This document shows positions 1 to 10,897 of a stretch of 64,000 bases of DNA, piece after piece. This DNA is from Astragalus membranaceus (taxonomy: Eukaryota; Streptophyta; Magnoliopsida; Fabales; Fabaceae): contig CM076849.1 of assembly GCA_039519185.1 (NCBI GenBank), forward strand, positions 65,764,834 to 65,828,833. The letters are read 5' to 3'. How positions within the stretch are numbered: position 1 is the first letter of the stretch; each line of letters starts with the position of its first letter. The notes beneath the pieces were generated by a model. The model saw nothing but the letters and a program-made list of their open reading frames with translations. It searched no databases and was not told the origin of the DNA. Made by a program: the position numbers and the translations under genes.

Positions 1-91
1 TGCTGTGTACTGTGGTCAGGATTGGATTCAGTTGTTGACCCCTTATTTGGCACCGGTCGTGGTGATGAATGGTCACACTCTGTAACTGCAT

Positions 92-167
<76 letters not shown>

Positions 168-2520
168 TAAATGGTATTAGTTAGATTAATAAGTGTGCCA
201 TAAAAATGTATCTGTTCAAAAATTACAAAGTAAAACTACGATTCACAATAATTTTAGCATCTTCCAAAGAGCTGAAAATATCTATGGTCAAAATGTGCTA
301 TTATCATATGTGCACCATAATATGATAGTGTCATCATGATAAATACCTATAGACACAGGTGTGGGTTGGGTCGTGTCCAGGATGTTTACAACATTGCTGA
401 CCTTTTGTTGTCCTTGTGAAGGAGTAACAAATTTGTTTTGGCCTGAGCTACCTGATTCAAACAATAAATTTAACAATATTATATAAGTTACATGAAACGT
501 TCCATCTATTAAGTGTCTAAATTGGAATACTTGTAAAAAGGAAAAACTTACTCAGGTTTGCAACGTCACCAACTTTTTTCCCGTATGTAGCCTGGAAGAT
601 TTTTTTTTGTATTTTCAGGTCTAAAAGTTTCGATACTTCCAGTGGCTGGCGAAACTGTTCTTCCGTTAGAACGCGATGCTGACAAATTTGCCACAACACC
701 ACGACCTGTAATGTAGAGAGACTTGGTTTTCTTGTAAGTGTTTAATCGAAAATATTTTAAGGTTTTGGGTTGATTGTGGAATTATATTCCCTAACAATGC
801 TACTACCTTACACAAAGATATGACATTCCAGATCGTAGTCTCGTATATGTTCATAATCGATATAACTGGATTCTCCAATTCACCCGTTATATACACATGA
901 TTACTAATCTTAAGCATGAAAATACAGTAACTTCCTATATATGGTTATTACTAATAACGTACCATATTGCTTGTTAGACATAATTTTATGGTCATCCAAC
1001 GGTGTCTTCCTTGGCCTGCCACGTCCTCTTCGGATGCCAACTAGTAACAATGCGCACAAAGTGGTTGATTACAGTGCAAAAAGAGTTTCCACTTAGGTAC
1101 ATATTGATATATATAATTTTAATGATATGCATCCTTATGAAGTTACTGTCAGTTGTCAAAACTAACAACCACTTAGCTATATTTTCATATATAATGTTAA
1201 TGACATGCATGCTTATGAACTTACTCCCAGTTGTCACAGTGCATTCTTTGCTGGTTTGCGAATTTTGATGGTTTGAGTTGTTTTGAACTTGATGTAGATT
1301 GCTTGAAATATCTGAACCTGGTGTAAATGTTTGGGTGCTACTAACGTCTCCAAGCAATCTTCTAATGTTTGCGCGTGAGGCCGACAAGCGTGCCTTTGAG
1401 CATGATTGTTTTCTTATATCTGATCCACACAATACCTTGATGACTACGCGCACACTAATGTATTGTATCAGCTAGTTGGTTAAATGAATTACAAATTATA
1501 AAGTAGAACAAATTTCCATTACCATTAATGGGAGAATTCTTTGGACGGCCAAGTTGTCTGAGAGCATTGTCTGAACATAGGAACAAATATGTAACGAACT
1601 ACAGCTCTCTACTAATTCATACCATTAACAATCATATAGGTATCAATCTAAATTTTTTAAGTTGTTACCTTTAATTTCAGATAGAGGAGTATGCGTAATG
1701 GTGTCAGCGCTTAGTGTAGCACCTGTAACATGAAAACTCTAATGTTAGAGCAATCATTTAGTAATGTCTAATTTCCCTAATATATTAGCTGCGTACATTT
1801 ACTTGAAAATTGTGTAGGATCTAAGTTTACAACCATATCATTTGAAGAGTGAATTTGAATCTCTTCATTCTGTTGAATGTGTCCATGACTAACTATTTTT
1901 CAGAAATTACATACATTTACCAAACCAAAATGTGAGTATCTAATATAGTTGTACTAATTTAAAAATGTATTGCAGGCCAATCTATTGTGCGCCGCTTTCT
2001 CCTTTGGTCGGCGTGTTGTTGGATTTCACTTTTCGTTGCGGGATCGTCATTCTCCTTCGACCTCTTCATGATAATTGCCTTATATTAACAAAAGCTCTGT
2101 AAGTACTATAGAACGACAGGTATTAAAAAACGAACTGCCAATGAAATAGCTAAAGTAGTTGGTCATACCTTAAAGCTGAACCTGATATGTTCATCAAACA
2201 CGTTGTTACTTAAATAACATTCAGGGATTTTCGCATTTTATATTCACAGGGAATTCATTAAAATGCGTTTTGAGCCTCAAAATAATACGTTAATGATATT
2301 TTCACAATAAATAAGGATATAATGATGTTTTACGCTTTTGCTTTTTTTGTGATACGTTTCTCTTTTTCTTTCTATTCAATCTCTCAACCCAAGACTTTGG
2401 TCGTTTTTGGCTCTTATATGGGCAATCTCGCTTCTTTATCCCTTTTGTCCCACCAACATCAATAGTGTCCATATTGTTGTCCATTTCACCTCTTCCAACT
2501 ATTGACCTTTTAGCCAACAT
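1..2520 (-). CDS. Partial multi-exon AT-hook gene (3' part beyond left edge)
   Basis: I cannot name this gene. On the minus strand a chain of short coding segments with plausible splice sites runs from an ATG at 2520 to the window edge. The first exon (about 2334-2520) is Lys/Arg-rich. Further candidate exons lie near 1975-2077, 1669-1722, 1529-1577, 1222-1440, 960-1050, 551-700, 343-455 and 1-75. Two carry AT-hook-like cores, RRGRGRPRKTP near 1010-1040 and LGRPKNSP near 1535-1560, suggesting AT-rich DNA binding in the nucleus. The others are Ser/Thr/Asn-rich. Donors match GTAAGT or GTACGT and acceptors end in TACAG or TCAG. The segment at 551-700 changes frame at a 9-T run (600-608), so it may be a pseudogene. 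The layout resembles N-terminal parts of plant Helitron- or RPA-associated proteins, but no helicase motif is visible here. The Athila element at 2546 sits just upstream of the ATG. Confidence 0.4.
96..165. repeat. (TA)n microsatellite
   Basis: About 35 uninterrupted TA units, lying between two candidate exons of the minus-strand AT-hook gene, so probably intronic. Confidence 0.97.
1091..1239. repeat. 80-bp tandem duplication at an exon-intron boundary
   Basis: Two diverged copies begin with ACTTAG at 1091 and 1171, a period of exactly 80 bases. Each contains ATGCAT(C/G)CTTATGAA followed by CAGTTGTCA. The right copy contains the donor-like GTAAGT of the AT-hook gene's minus strand (near 1221). 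The matching GTAACT in the left copy would be a weaker donor. Confidence 0.75.
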
Positions 2521-2754
2521 ATCATCAATTATTTTGTTGTGGTGGTGATAAGTCTATTTTTACAGTCGTTTTAATAGATATTTTATTAAGTCTTTTTAGT
2601 ATTTTAATTATATTTTTTGAGCTATTTTACTGCAAATGTTTACTTTTTATTTTCAGGTTTTATTTTGAAGCAAAAGCGAAAATATGAGCTAAAATGAAGA
2701 AACTTAGAAAATATTTGAGGAGGAACAATTTTTAAGACAGCAGCAACAAAAACT

Positions 2755-3221
2755 GGCGCAAGACAGGGCACACAGGGCGCCAAGGGCGCCAAAACAGCAA
2801 AACTGGCGCAAGACAGGCACACAGGGCGCCAAGGGCGCCAAAACAGCAAAACTGGCGCAAGACAGGCACACAGGGCGCCAAGCTGCACACGCACGACCCT
2901 GAGTGTACCACGCACGACCCTAGTGCAAAACTGGCGCACGACCCTGGCACATAGGCGCACGACCCTGGGGAAAAACTGGCACAGAGCTGGCGCACGACCC
3001 TGGGTGTACCACGCACGACCCGTGCGTGTCTCCAACTGAAGATTGCCCATTTTGGCAGAGCTGGGCGCACGACCCATGCTTGCCAGCAACGCAGCACAGC
3101 TGTTGCCAGCACAAGGCGCACGACCCTGGCACCATAGGCGCACGACCCTAGTGCAAAACTGGTGCAGAGCAGCCAAAATTGACTGGCCAGGGCGCACGAC
3201 CCAGGCACATGGGCGCACGAC
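2755..3221 (+). repeat. CpG-rich word array in the U3 of Athila-A
   Basis: First come three tandem copies of about 60 bases carrying GGGCGCCAAGGGCGCC and CTGGCGCAAGACAGG. Then about eleven irregularly spaced copies of CGCACGACCC follow, often as GGCGCACGACCCTGG. The same array is present at 12108-12570 in the 3' LTR. It lies upstream of the TATA box, so it is promoter-proximal U3 sequence rather than coding DNA. The long frames across it are low-complexity. Confidence 0.9.
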
Positions 3222-3226
3222 CCTGG

Positions 3227-4515
3227 TGTTAACAATTTGGCAAGTGTACCAATTGTCGCAAGTAATACAATTTATCGGTAAGAACCGGTCGATCCACAGG
3301 GATTGCGCGTTGACAACAATAGCAAATTTGTAAATTCGTAGATTGTAGATAGGTAATTAATCGAGTATTTGGTAACAGAATACGAACGTGAATTAATAAT
3401 GCAAGAAAAACGACTAGGGATCGAATCCTCTCACCTCGCCTATCACATGAACCTCAGCCAATTCAAGTTAATTATTCAATTTCTAGATTCAATTCACCAA
3501 TTTAGGTCAAGGGCAATTCCTTGTCTCAAGACCCCTATTACCCTAAGAGTTACCCTAATTCCTTAGGTGAGTCATGCCAGAGGGTAACGCATTAAGATTA
3601 AGAATTAATAAGAATTCACATAAGCTATCACATATTCCTATGGTGATTACTAGCATGTGATCTAAATACCCAATTTCCAGCTACTAATTCATATCCCTAT
3701 GCAATCACTAGCCTGGATCATCGCAATTATCATATGTAATTGAAAAGCGTTAAGAACATAGGTAATTAGACAAGCAAATCGAATAACAACTGAATTAACT
3801 AAATCAATGGTTCACATGATAGGTTTGGGAGATTCATCTCTCCCTAATCTAAAGAATTAGTTACAAATCATCCTAAGGGTGGAAACCAACATAGAATAGA
3901 AAACAAACATAAAGGAAGACATTTAGAACCTTCAGTCCCTTGTTCCCAAGTGGTGAGAAGGCTCCAAATTCGCACCTCCAGCTGCTCCCAATCGTAGCTC
4001 CAATCCCCAAAAACGAAGTCTATTGCAAAATTCCTGAAACAGCTTTAAAAACCCTAATTTTTACGCACCATCGCGACGCGGCCCGTGGCCGTCGCGTCGC
4101 GACAAATGACAGAAACTTCAGGTCTCGCAAAACTGCTCCAGGTCGCGTCGCGAATCCCTCCTGGTCGGGACGCGAGAAATGACAGAAAGTTTTGGCTTGT
4201 AAAGACTCCTCCACATCGCGTCGCGAACCCTCCTGGTCGCGACGCGAAGAATGACAGAAAGTTCTGATTTACCAAAATTCCTCTAGATTGCTGCATTTCC
4301 GGGCAAGTGTCTGGTTCGTCGAAAGATGCCACAACCAATTAAGAGGTCTTCAAGTCCATTTAGCTCCAAAAGTGAAGGAATAACTTACAATTGAACTTCC
4401 TACTACAATGATCTAAAACTGAACTAAATCCCAGATAATGACTGTTATACAATAAAAACCCTGCACAATTGGTCCTAAAAATGCCTAACTTATATCATAT
4501 GACTGGGAGTCAACA
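3227..4515 (-). mobile_element. Solo LTR of an Athila-type family, nested in the Athila-A 5' LTR
   Basis: Read on the minus strand it begins TGTTGACTCCCAGTC and ends TTGTTAACA. It is flanked by CCTGG at 3222-3226 and 4516-4520, while the uninterrupted 3' LTR has a single CCTGG there (12565-12569). Its start resembles the LTR of the element at 38956-48688, so it is a related family. About 1289 bp remain, with no internal region, consistent with LTR-LTR recombination. At 4074-4250 it carries repeated TCGCGTCGCGA-type words with CCTCCTGGTCGCGACGCGA. Confidence 0.93.
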
Positions 4516-4642
4516 CCTGGCACCAGACAAGTCAATTTTGGCTGCACCCACTTGCTGATGGCTTTCCCTTGCCACTTGATTTGCCACTTTTTTTATGACC
4601 ATTTTGCCCCTCCTCTCAAGTGCCTTAGACCTAATATTTTCC

Positions 4643-4650
4643 TATAAATA
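4643..4650 (+). promoter_or_regulatory. TATA box of the Athila-A 5' LTR
   Basis: TATAAATA in a CCTATAAATAGAGGC context, repeated at 12694-12701 in the 3' LTR. It is the likely Pol II core promoter, with transcription starting some 30 bases downstream. Confidence 0.75.
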
Positions 4651-4740
4651 GAGGCTTGATCCTCACTTGTAACTAAGCTTAAATTTTGTGAGAAAAATCC
4701 ATGACAAGGTTTCCTCTAAGATTCATGACTTCACTTTAAT

Positions 4741-5118
4741 TTCTCGCTTTTTACTTTCTCGCTTTTTACTTTCTCGCTTTTTACTTTCTCGCCCTTTTAT
4801 TTTCCAAGTCATTTACTTTCCTTGCTATTTAAATTCTCGCTCTTTACTTTCTCGCTCTTTACTTTTCGCTCTTTACTTTTTCGCTCTTTTATTTTCCCTG
4901 CTATTTACTTTCTTGCCCTTTTATTTTCCAAGTCATTTACTTTCATTGCTATTTAATTTCTCGCTCTTTACTTTTAGCTCTTTACTTTTTCGCTCTTTTA
5001 TTTTCCTTGTTATTTACTTTTTTGCCCTTTAAATTTCCAAGTCAAGTAAACTACTGGCAAGTCAAGTAAACTACTGGCAAGTCAAGTAAATTACTGGCAA
5101 GTCAAGTAAATTACTGGC
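4741..5118 (+). repeat. Pyrimidine-rich and 20-bp tandem repeats in Athila-A R/U5
   Basis: CTCGCTTTTTACTTT is present three times here but four times in the 3' LTR (from 12789), so the array changed after or during integration. Four copies of AAGTCAAGTAAACTACTGGC or its A/T variant end the block (5039-5118). Confidence 0.85.
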
Positions 5119-5431
5119 AATTTACTTTTCAAGCAATTTACTTTCTTGTCATTTACAATTCCGCTATTTATGATTTTTGCACTTTACCGCTTTCTTTTAT
5201 TTCTCGCTATTTAACTTTATGTCTTCTTCTTTTATTTTCTTTTCTCCTCTTTTGTCTACAATGATCATGAGTGAGTAGACTTTACTAAAATATTCCTTCT
5301 TTCCAAAAACACTTTCTTTTCAGTTAATCAACTTTGAAAAATTAAATTGGTATTCACTTAGGCTCTCCCTGTGGACCGATACTCTTTTATTACGCGATAC
5401 GACCCGTGCACTTGCGGGGCTATCAAGTTTT

Positions 5432-5449
5432 TGGCGCCGTTGCCGGGGA
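5432..5449 (+). other. Primer binding site of Athila-A (tRNA-Asp type)
   Basis: TGGCGCCGTTGCCGGGGA starts six bases after the 5' LTR end. It is the usual Athila primer site, complementary to the 3' end of plant tRNA-Asp. Confidence 0.9.
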
Positions 5450-5536
5450 GGCAGTGATATTGATTAAGTTTTTCGAAACCGGTTAGACTGAAATTTTATT
5501 TTCTTTATTTTTACTTTTTCTTCTCTTGTCCCTCGA

Positions 5537-8500
5537 ATGCGAAGAACCAGAAGTTTCGGTGAAACTGTTCAACAAATTCCCGAAATCGAAAGGTTCTTAC
5601 ATAGAAGGAGGAGAGAAACTCCCGATAACCAAATGGCGGCTAATGAAAATCGTGCTCTCAAAGAGTACGCAACACCTTCAGCAGAGCCATCGGCTACCAT
5701 TGTACATCCAAATGTGGAAGCAAATAATTTTGAACTCAAAACATCTCTGCTTTCGATGGTACAACAAAACCAATTTTCTGGTTCTCCCACGGAGGACCCA
5801 AATCTTCATATTTCAATTTTTCTTGAATACTGTGGAACTCTCAAATTAAACGGGGTACCTCCGGATGCCATAAGACTAAAACTCTTCCCTTTTTCATTAA
5901 GGGATAGAGCTAGAGCATGGCTACATTCTTTGCCTTCGGAATCCATTACCAGCTGGGACCAGCTAAAACAAGCTTTTCTTGCTAAATTCTTTCCCCCGAG
6001 TAAGACAGCTCAAATGAGAAATCAAATTACTCGATTTTCTCAAAACGACGGGGAATCTCTTTATGATGCTTGGGAACGTTTCAAAGAAATGTTAAGGCTA
6101 TGCCCCCATCATGGACTAGAGAAATGGCTTGTTGTTCACACTTTTTATAATGGATTACAATATGCAACAAGAATGACTATTGATGCAGCTGCAGGTGGAG
6201 CTTTAATGAACAAAAATTTTACCGAAGCTTATGCACTCGTTGAAGATATGGCTCAAAACCATTGTCAGTGGACAAGTGAGCGAGCCATAACGAATAAGCC
6301 AGCCACATCAAAAGAGCCTGGTAAGTATGAAATATCTGTTGTTGATCATCTTACCTCAAAAGTGGACGCACTTTTTCAAAAATTTGAAAAATTAAATGTA
6401 AGTGCCGTCTCACAAACTTCTTCTCCTATTACTCCACCATGTGAATTATGTGGGGTTGTTGGCCATATTGGAGCTGAATGCCAGCTTGAGGCATCTAGTG
6501 CTGGAAACGAGCATATTAACTATGCTCAAAAGGAAGATCCGTTTTCAAATACTTATAATCCTGGGTGGAGGAATCATCCAAATTTTTCTTATAAAAATCC
6601 TCCACCCAATCCAGCACCTAGACCACCTCCTGTCTTTCAAAATCAAAGGGTTTTTAACAACCCACAAAACAACCCACAAAAGTCGAACTTGGAATTTTTG
6701 ATGGAAAAATTTGTGTCATCTCAAACAAAACAAAATAAAGAATTCAAAAATCAAACTGGTTATTTGAATGACACACTTATCAAATTAGTATCAAAAGTCG
6801 ACTCTATCACCACTCATAATAAAATGCTTGAAAATCAAATAACACAAGTGGCAACACAGGTAGCTTCATCCTCTAAAACTTCAGGGGTATTTCCTGGGCA
6901 ACCAGAACAAAATCCAAAAGGCCAAATAAATGCCGTCACCCTTAGAAGCGGAAAACAATTAGAGGAACCAAGAACAAACCAAGAAAAAACTGTGAGTGAA
7001 AAACATAATTTACCAGGTGAGCTAGAAGAGAAAGAAAAAGGGAAAGAACCAGAAAAAGAAAGAGAAGAACCACACATCCCCCCTCCACCATACAAACCAC
7101 CCATTCCTTTCCCCCAAAGATTTGCAAAAAGCAAAATTGACGAGCAATTCAAAAGGTTTGTCGACTTGCTTAAAAAGCTTTACATCAACGTTCCTTTCAC
7201 TGATGCATTGTCTCAAATGCCGTCTTATTCTAAATTTTTGAAAGAAATTTTGTCCAAGAAAAGAAAAATAGACGACTATGAGACAATTGCATTAACAGAG
7301 GAATGTAGTGCAATTATCCAGAACAAGCTGCCACAAAAACTCAAAGATCCAGGTAGTTTTTCCATACCTTGTGTGATTGGAAGCGAAACTATAAACAGAG
7401 CGATGTGCGATCTAGGAGCCAGTGTAAGTTTGATGCCTCTTTCTCTTTGCAATAGACTAGGGATAGGCGAACTTAAACCCACAAAAATGACAATACAGTT
7501 GGCAGATCGTTCCGTTAAATACCCCACTGGAATCTTAGAGGATATCCCTATCAAGGTAGGGCAAACTTTTATACCGGTGGACTTTGTTGTAATGGAAATT
7601 GAAGAAGACTCCCAAATTCCTATTCTTCTAGGGAGGCCTTTTTTAGCTACTGCAGGGGCAATAATTGACGTTAAAAACGGTAAGTTGGTTTTTAATGTGG
7701 GGGATGAAAAAGTTGAGTTTGAAGTTTCAAACTTCATGAAGAGTCCATCTGTAAAAGACTCGTGCTGCAGGATTGATATTGTAGACTATTGCGTGCGAGA
7801 CTGCTCTTTAGCATCATCTTCACAAGATAGTCTGGAAGATTGCCTTTTAGGCAACACAAATACAAATGCAGCAGGGGAAACCCAATTCTACATAAAACTT
7901 TTGGATGAAAATCCACCATCACAAGAATTGGGTACTGAAACTTTGGGTGAGGAGAAACCTCGACCTCTCCCGAAAGAAACACCAAAAATAGAACTGAAGC
8001 CCTTACCATCATCTCTCAGGTATGAGTTTCTTGGCCCTGATTCTACTTTTCCAGTAATTGTAAATGCAAATTTGAAACAAAATGAGACCGAAAAATTGCT
8101 TAATGTTCTCAAAAAGTATCCCAAATCCATTGGGTATACTATTGAGGACATTAAAGGAATAAATCCGTCAATCTGCATACACAGAATACTACTGGAAGAG
8201 GACTATAAACCTTCTATCGAGCATCAAAGAAGATTAAACCCAAACATGAAAGAGGTTGTAAAAAAGGAAGTTTTAAAACTCCTTGATGCTGGGATAATAT
8301 ATCCTATTTCCGATAGTAAGTGGGTTAGTCCTGTTCAAGTAGTACCTAAGAAGGGAGGCTTAACAGTTATTAAAAATGAAAAGGATGAATGCATTTCCAC
8401 AAGGACAATTACGGGATGGAGAATGTGTATCGATTACAGGAAGCTTAACAAAGCTACCCGGAAAGATCACTTCCCTCTCCCGTTCATTGATCAAATGCTA

Positions 8501-10882
8501 GAAAGGTTAGCACAACACTCGCATTTCTGCTATTTGGATGGTTATTCGGGATTTTTCCAAATTCCCATCCACCCTAGCGACCAAGAAAAAACAACTTTCA
8601 CATGTCCTTTTGGCACTTATGCCTATAGAAGGATGCCCTTTGGTCTATGTAATGCTCCTGCTACCTTTCAAAGGTGTATGATGTCCATATTCTCAGACTT
8701 TGTTGAAAACATAATGGAAGTGTTTATGGATGATTTTTCTGTCCATGGCTCAAATTTTGAAAACTATTTAGCCAATCTGGAAAAAGTCTTAGAGAGATGT
8801 GAAAAGGTAAACCTGGTTCTAAACTGGGAAAAGTGTCATTTCATGGTTAATGAAGGAATTGTCCTAGGGCACTTAATTTCTCACAGAGGTATTGAGGTAG
8901 ACCGTGCAAAAATTGAAGTGATTGAAAAAATGCTACCTCCCACCACAGTAAAAGAGGTGAGAAGCTTTTTAGGCCATGCGGGTTTCTACCGTCGGTTCAT
9001 AAAAGACTTCTCAAAAATTTCAAAACCTATGACAAGTCTGCTCCTTAAGGATGCAGCATTTAATTTTAACGATCTTTGTCTTAAAGCTTTTAACAGGTTG
9101 AAAAAGGCTTTAGTTACTGCCCCGATCATACAGCCACCAGACTGGAATCTTCCGTTTGAAATAATGTGCGATGCAAGCGACTATGCAGTTGGGGCAGTCC
9201 TGGGACAAAGAAAAGAAAAAAAATTGCATGCCATATACTATGCAAGCAGGACCTTAGACGAGGCACAAATGAATTACGCCACAACTGAAAAAGAATTATT
9301 GGCGGTAGTTTTTGCCGTTGATAAGTTTCGATCATATCTGGTAGGTTCAAAAATCATCATTTTTACTGATCACTCGGCCATAAAATATTTGTTAAACAAA
9401 AAAGATGCCAAGCCGAGATTGATCCGATGGGTTTTACTCCTACAAGAATTTGATCTTGAAATAAGGGATAAAAAAGGCGTTGAAAATGTTGTGGCTGATC
9501 ATTTGTCCCGTCTACAAGGAACAAAAGAAGAAGAGTTGCCGCTTAATGATACATTTTTGGATGATCAACTCTTCTCATTGGTCAAATCTGAAGCACCATG
9601 GTATGCAGATTTTGTAAACTACCTTGCAGCAGGAGTACTCCCCCCAGATTTAAATTATCAGCGGAAGAAGAAATTCTTCCATGATCTTAAACAGTATTAC
9701 TGGGACGAGCCACTGCTTTTTAAAAGGGGAGCTGATGGGGTGTTCAGAAGATGCATTCCGGAAGAAGAGGTAAGTAACATTCTATACCATTGTCATTCTT
9801 CTTTCTATGGCGGCCATGCCAGTTCTTCAAAAACTGCTACGAAAATTCTTCAATCTGGTTTTTATTGGCCGTCCCTTTTTAAAGACGCGCATCAATTCAT
9901 TTCTAAATGCGACCAGTGTCAACGCACCGGAAATATTTCAAAAAGAAATGAAATGCCCTTAAATAATATCTTAGAGGTTGAAATTTTCGACGTCTGGGGT
10001 ATCGATTTCATGGGACCGTTTCCTTCTTCTTTTGGAAACCAATATATTCTGGTAGCCGTTGACTATGTGTCAAAATGGATCGAAGCCATTGCTTCTCCTA
10101 CAAACGATGCAAAGGTAGTCATAAAACTTTTCAAAAAAATAATTTTTCCAAGATTCGGGGTCCCTCGTGTTGTCATAAGCGACGGAGGATCCCATTTCAT
10201 CTCAAAACATTTTGAAATGTTACTGCAAAAGTTTGGAGTAAGGCACAAAGTTGCAACGCCTTATCACCCTCAAACAAGCGGTCAGGTTGAGGTATCGAAC
10301 AGAGAAATTAAAAGTATTTTAGAAAAAACTGTTTCGACCTCAAGAAAGGACTGGTCGGTAAAGCTCGATGATGCTCTCTGGGCTTATCGGACTGCGTACA
10401 AGACTCCCATAGGAATGACTCCTTTCAAATTAATTTATGGGAAGTCTTGCCACCTTCCGGTAGAACTAGAGCACAAAGCTTACTGGGCAATTAAACGCCT
10501 TAACCTGAACATGGAATTAGCCGGAGAAAAAAGAAAACTCCAACTAAATGAATTGGAAGAACTGCGAATGGATGCTTATGAGAATGCCAAACTTTACAAA
10601 GAAAGAACAAAAAATTGGCATGATAAGCGTATTATTCGTAGAGAATTCAAAGAGGGTGACCTGGTGTTATTGTTTAATTCCAGGCTAAAAATTTTTCCGG
10701 GAAAATTAAAGTCAAGATGGACCGGTCCTTTTGAAATCCGTAAGGTTTACCCCTTCGGATCTGTAGAAATCTGGAGCGAGAAAACTGGATCGTTTAAAGT
10801 CAATGGTCAAAGGTTGAAAAATTATTTAATTGGTGACCCAATTGAGAAAGGAACTAGTTTAGTTCTACATGATCCCAATTGA
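5537..10882 (+). CDS. Athila-A gag-pol polyprotein, single intact frame (1781 aa)
   Basis: This encodes the structural and enzymatic proteins that copy the element through cDNA in cytoplasmic particles. Gag capsid-like region is about residues 95-215 (RDRARAWLHSLP near 121). The zinc knuckle is CELCGVVGHIGAEC near 302. The aspartic protease has DLGAS near 625 and ILLGRPF. The reverse transcriptase has FMDDFSVHG near 1064. RNase H runs from MCDASD near 1209 to VADHLSR near 1320. The integrase has an HHCC finger ending CDQCQR (about 1458) and catalytic residues in GIDFMG, SDGGSH and QVEVSNRE (about 1488, 1548, 1583). Motif order and style are those of the Athila lineage, with no chromodomain. 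There is no internal stop, so it is potentially functional. The ATG at 5537 lies about 90 bases after the primer site. gag and pol are in one frame. Confidence 0.96.
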   Translation: MRRTRSFGETVQQIPEIERFLHRRRRETPDNQMAANENRALKEYATPSAEPSATIVHPNVEANNFELKTSLLSMVQQNQFSGSPTEDPNLHISIFLEYCGTLKLNGVPPDAIRLKLFPFSLRDRARAWLHSLPSESITSWDQLKQAFLAKFFPPSKTAQMRNQITRFSQNDGESLYDAWERFKEMLRLCPHHGLEKWLVVHTFYNGLQYATRMTIDAAAGGALMNKNFTEAYALVEDMAQNHCQWTSERAITNKPATSKEPGKYEISVVDHLTSKVDALFQKFEKLNVSAVSQTSSPITPPCELCGVVGHIGAECQLEASSAGNEHINYAQKEDPFSNTYNPGWRNHPNFSYKNPPPNPAPRPPPVFQNQRVFNNPQNNPQKSNLEFLMEKFVSSQTKQNKEFKNQTGYLNDTLIKLVSKVDSITTHNKMLENQITQVATQVASSSKTSGVFPGQPEQNPKGQINAVTLRSGKQLEEPRTNQEKTVSEKHNLPGELEEKEKGKEPEKEREEPHIPPPPYKPPIPFPQRFAKSKIDEQFKRFVDLLKKLYINVPFTDALSQMPSYSKFLKEILSKKRKIDDYETIALTEECSAIIQNKLPQKLKDPGSFSIPCVIGSETINRAMCDLGASVSLMPLSLCNRLGIGELKPTKMTIQLADRSVKYPTGILEDIPIKVGQTFIPVDFVVMEIEEDSQIPILLGRPFLATAGAIIDVKNGKLVFNVGDEKVEFEVSNFMKSPSVKDSCCRIDIVDYCVRDCSLASSSQDSLEDCLLGNTNTNAAGETQFYIKLLDENPPSQELGTETLGEEKPRPLPKETPKIELKPLPSSLRYEFLGPDSTFPVIVNANLKQNETEKLLNVLKKYPKSIGYTIEDIKGINPSICIHRILLEEDYKPSIEHQRRLNPNMKEVVKKEVLKLLDAGIIYPISDSKWVSPVQVVPKKGGLTVIKNEKDECISTRTITGWRMCIDYRKLNKATRKDHFPLPFIDQMLERLAQHSHFCYLDGYSGFFQIPIHPSDQEKTTFTCPFGTYAYRRMPFGLCNAPATFQRCMMSIFSDFVENIMEVFMDDFSVHGSNFENYLANLEKVLERCEKVNLVLNWEKCHFMVNEGIVLGHLISHRGIEVDRAKIEVIEKMLPPTTVKEVRSFLGHAGFYRRFIKDFSKISKPMTSLLLKDAAFNFNDLCLKAFNRLKKALVTAPIIQPPDWNLPFEIMCDASDYAVGAVLGQRKEKKLHAIYYASRTLDEAQMNYATTEKELLAVVFAVDKFRSYLVGSKIIIFTDHSAIKYLLNKKDAKPRLIRWVLLLQEFDLEIRDKKGVENVVADHLSRLQGTKEEELPLNDTFLDDQLFSLVKSEAPWYADFVNYLAAGVLPPDLNYQRKKKFFHDLKQYYWDEPLLFKRGADGVFRRCIPEEEVSNILYHCHSSFYGGHASSSKTATKILQSGFYWPSLFKDAHQFISKCDQCQRTGNISKRNEMPLNNILEVEIFDVWGIDFMGPFPSSFGNQYILVAVDYVSKWIEAIASPTNDAKVVIKLFKKIIFPRFGVPRVVISDGGSHFISKHFEMLLQKFGVRHKVATPYHPQTSGQVEVSNREIKSILEKTVSTSRKDWSVKLDDALWAYRTAYKTPIGMTPFKLIYGKSCHLPVELEHKAYWAIKRLNLNMELAGEKRKLQLNELEELRMDAYENAKLYKERTKNWHDKRIIRREFKEGDLVLLFNSRLKIFPGKLKSRWTGPFEIRKVYPFGSVEIWSEKTGSFKVNGQRLKNYLIGDPIEKGTSLVLHDPN

Positions 10883-10897
10883 AAAATTCTTTTTGAC

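Larger units (their letters stand above)
2546..5425 (+). repeat. 5' LTR of Athila-A, split by a nested solo LTR
   Basis: Matches 11891-13491 on both sides of the insertion at 3227-4515. The part before the TATA box (2755-3221, 4521-4640) holds GGCGCC and GCGCACGACCC words. The transcribed part holds pyrimidine-rich repeats (from 4741) and a 20-bp tandem repeat (5039-5118). Confidence 0.95.

Noticed and set aside
2640..3333. Overlapping long frames on both strands in the Athila-A 5' LTR (and 11985-12653)
   Set aside because: They are created by the GCGCACGACCC word array, are Cys/Ala/Arg-rich in every frame, and lie in U3 upstream of the TATA box.
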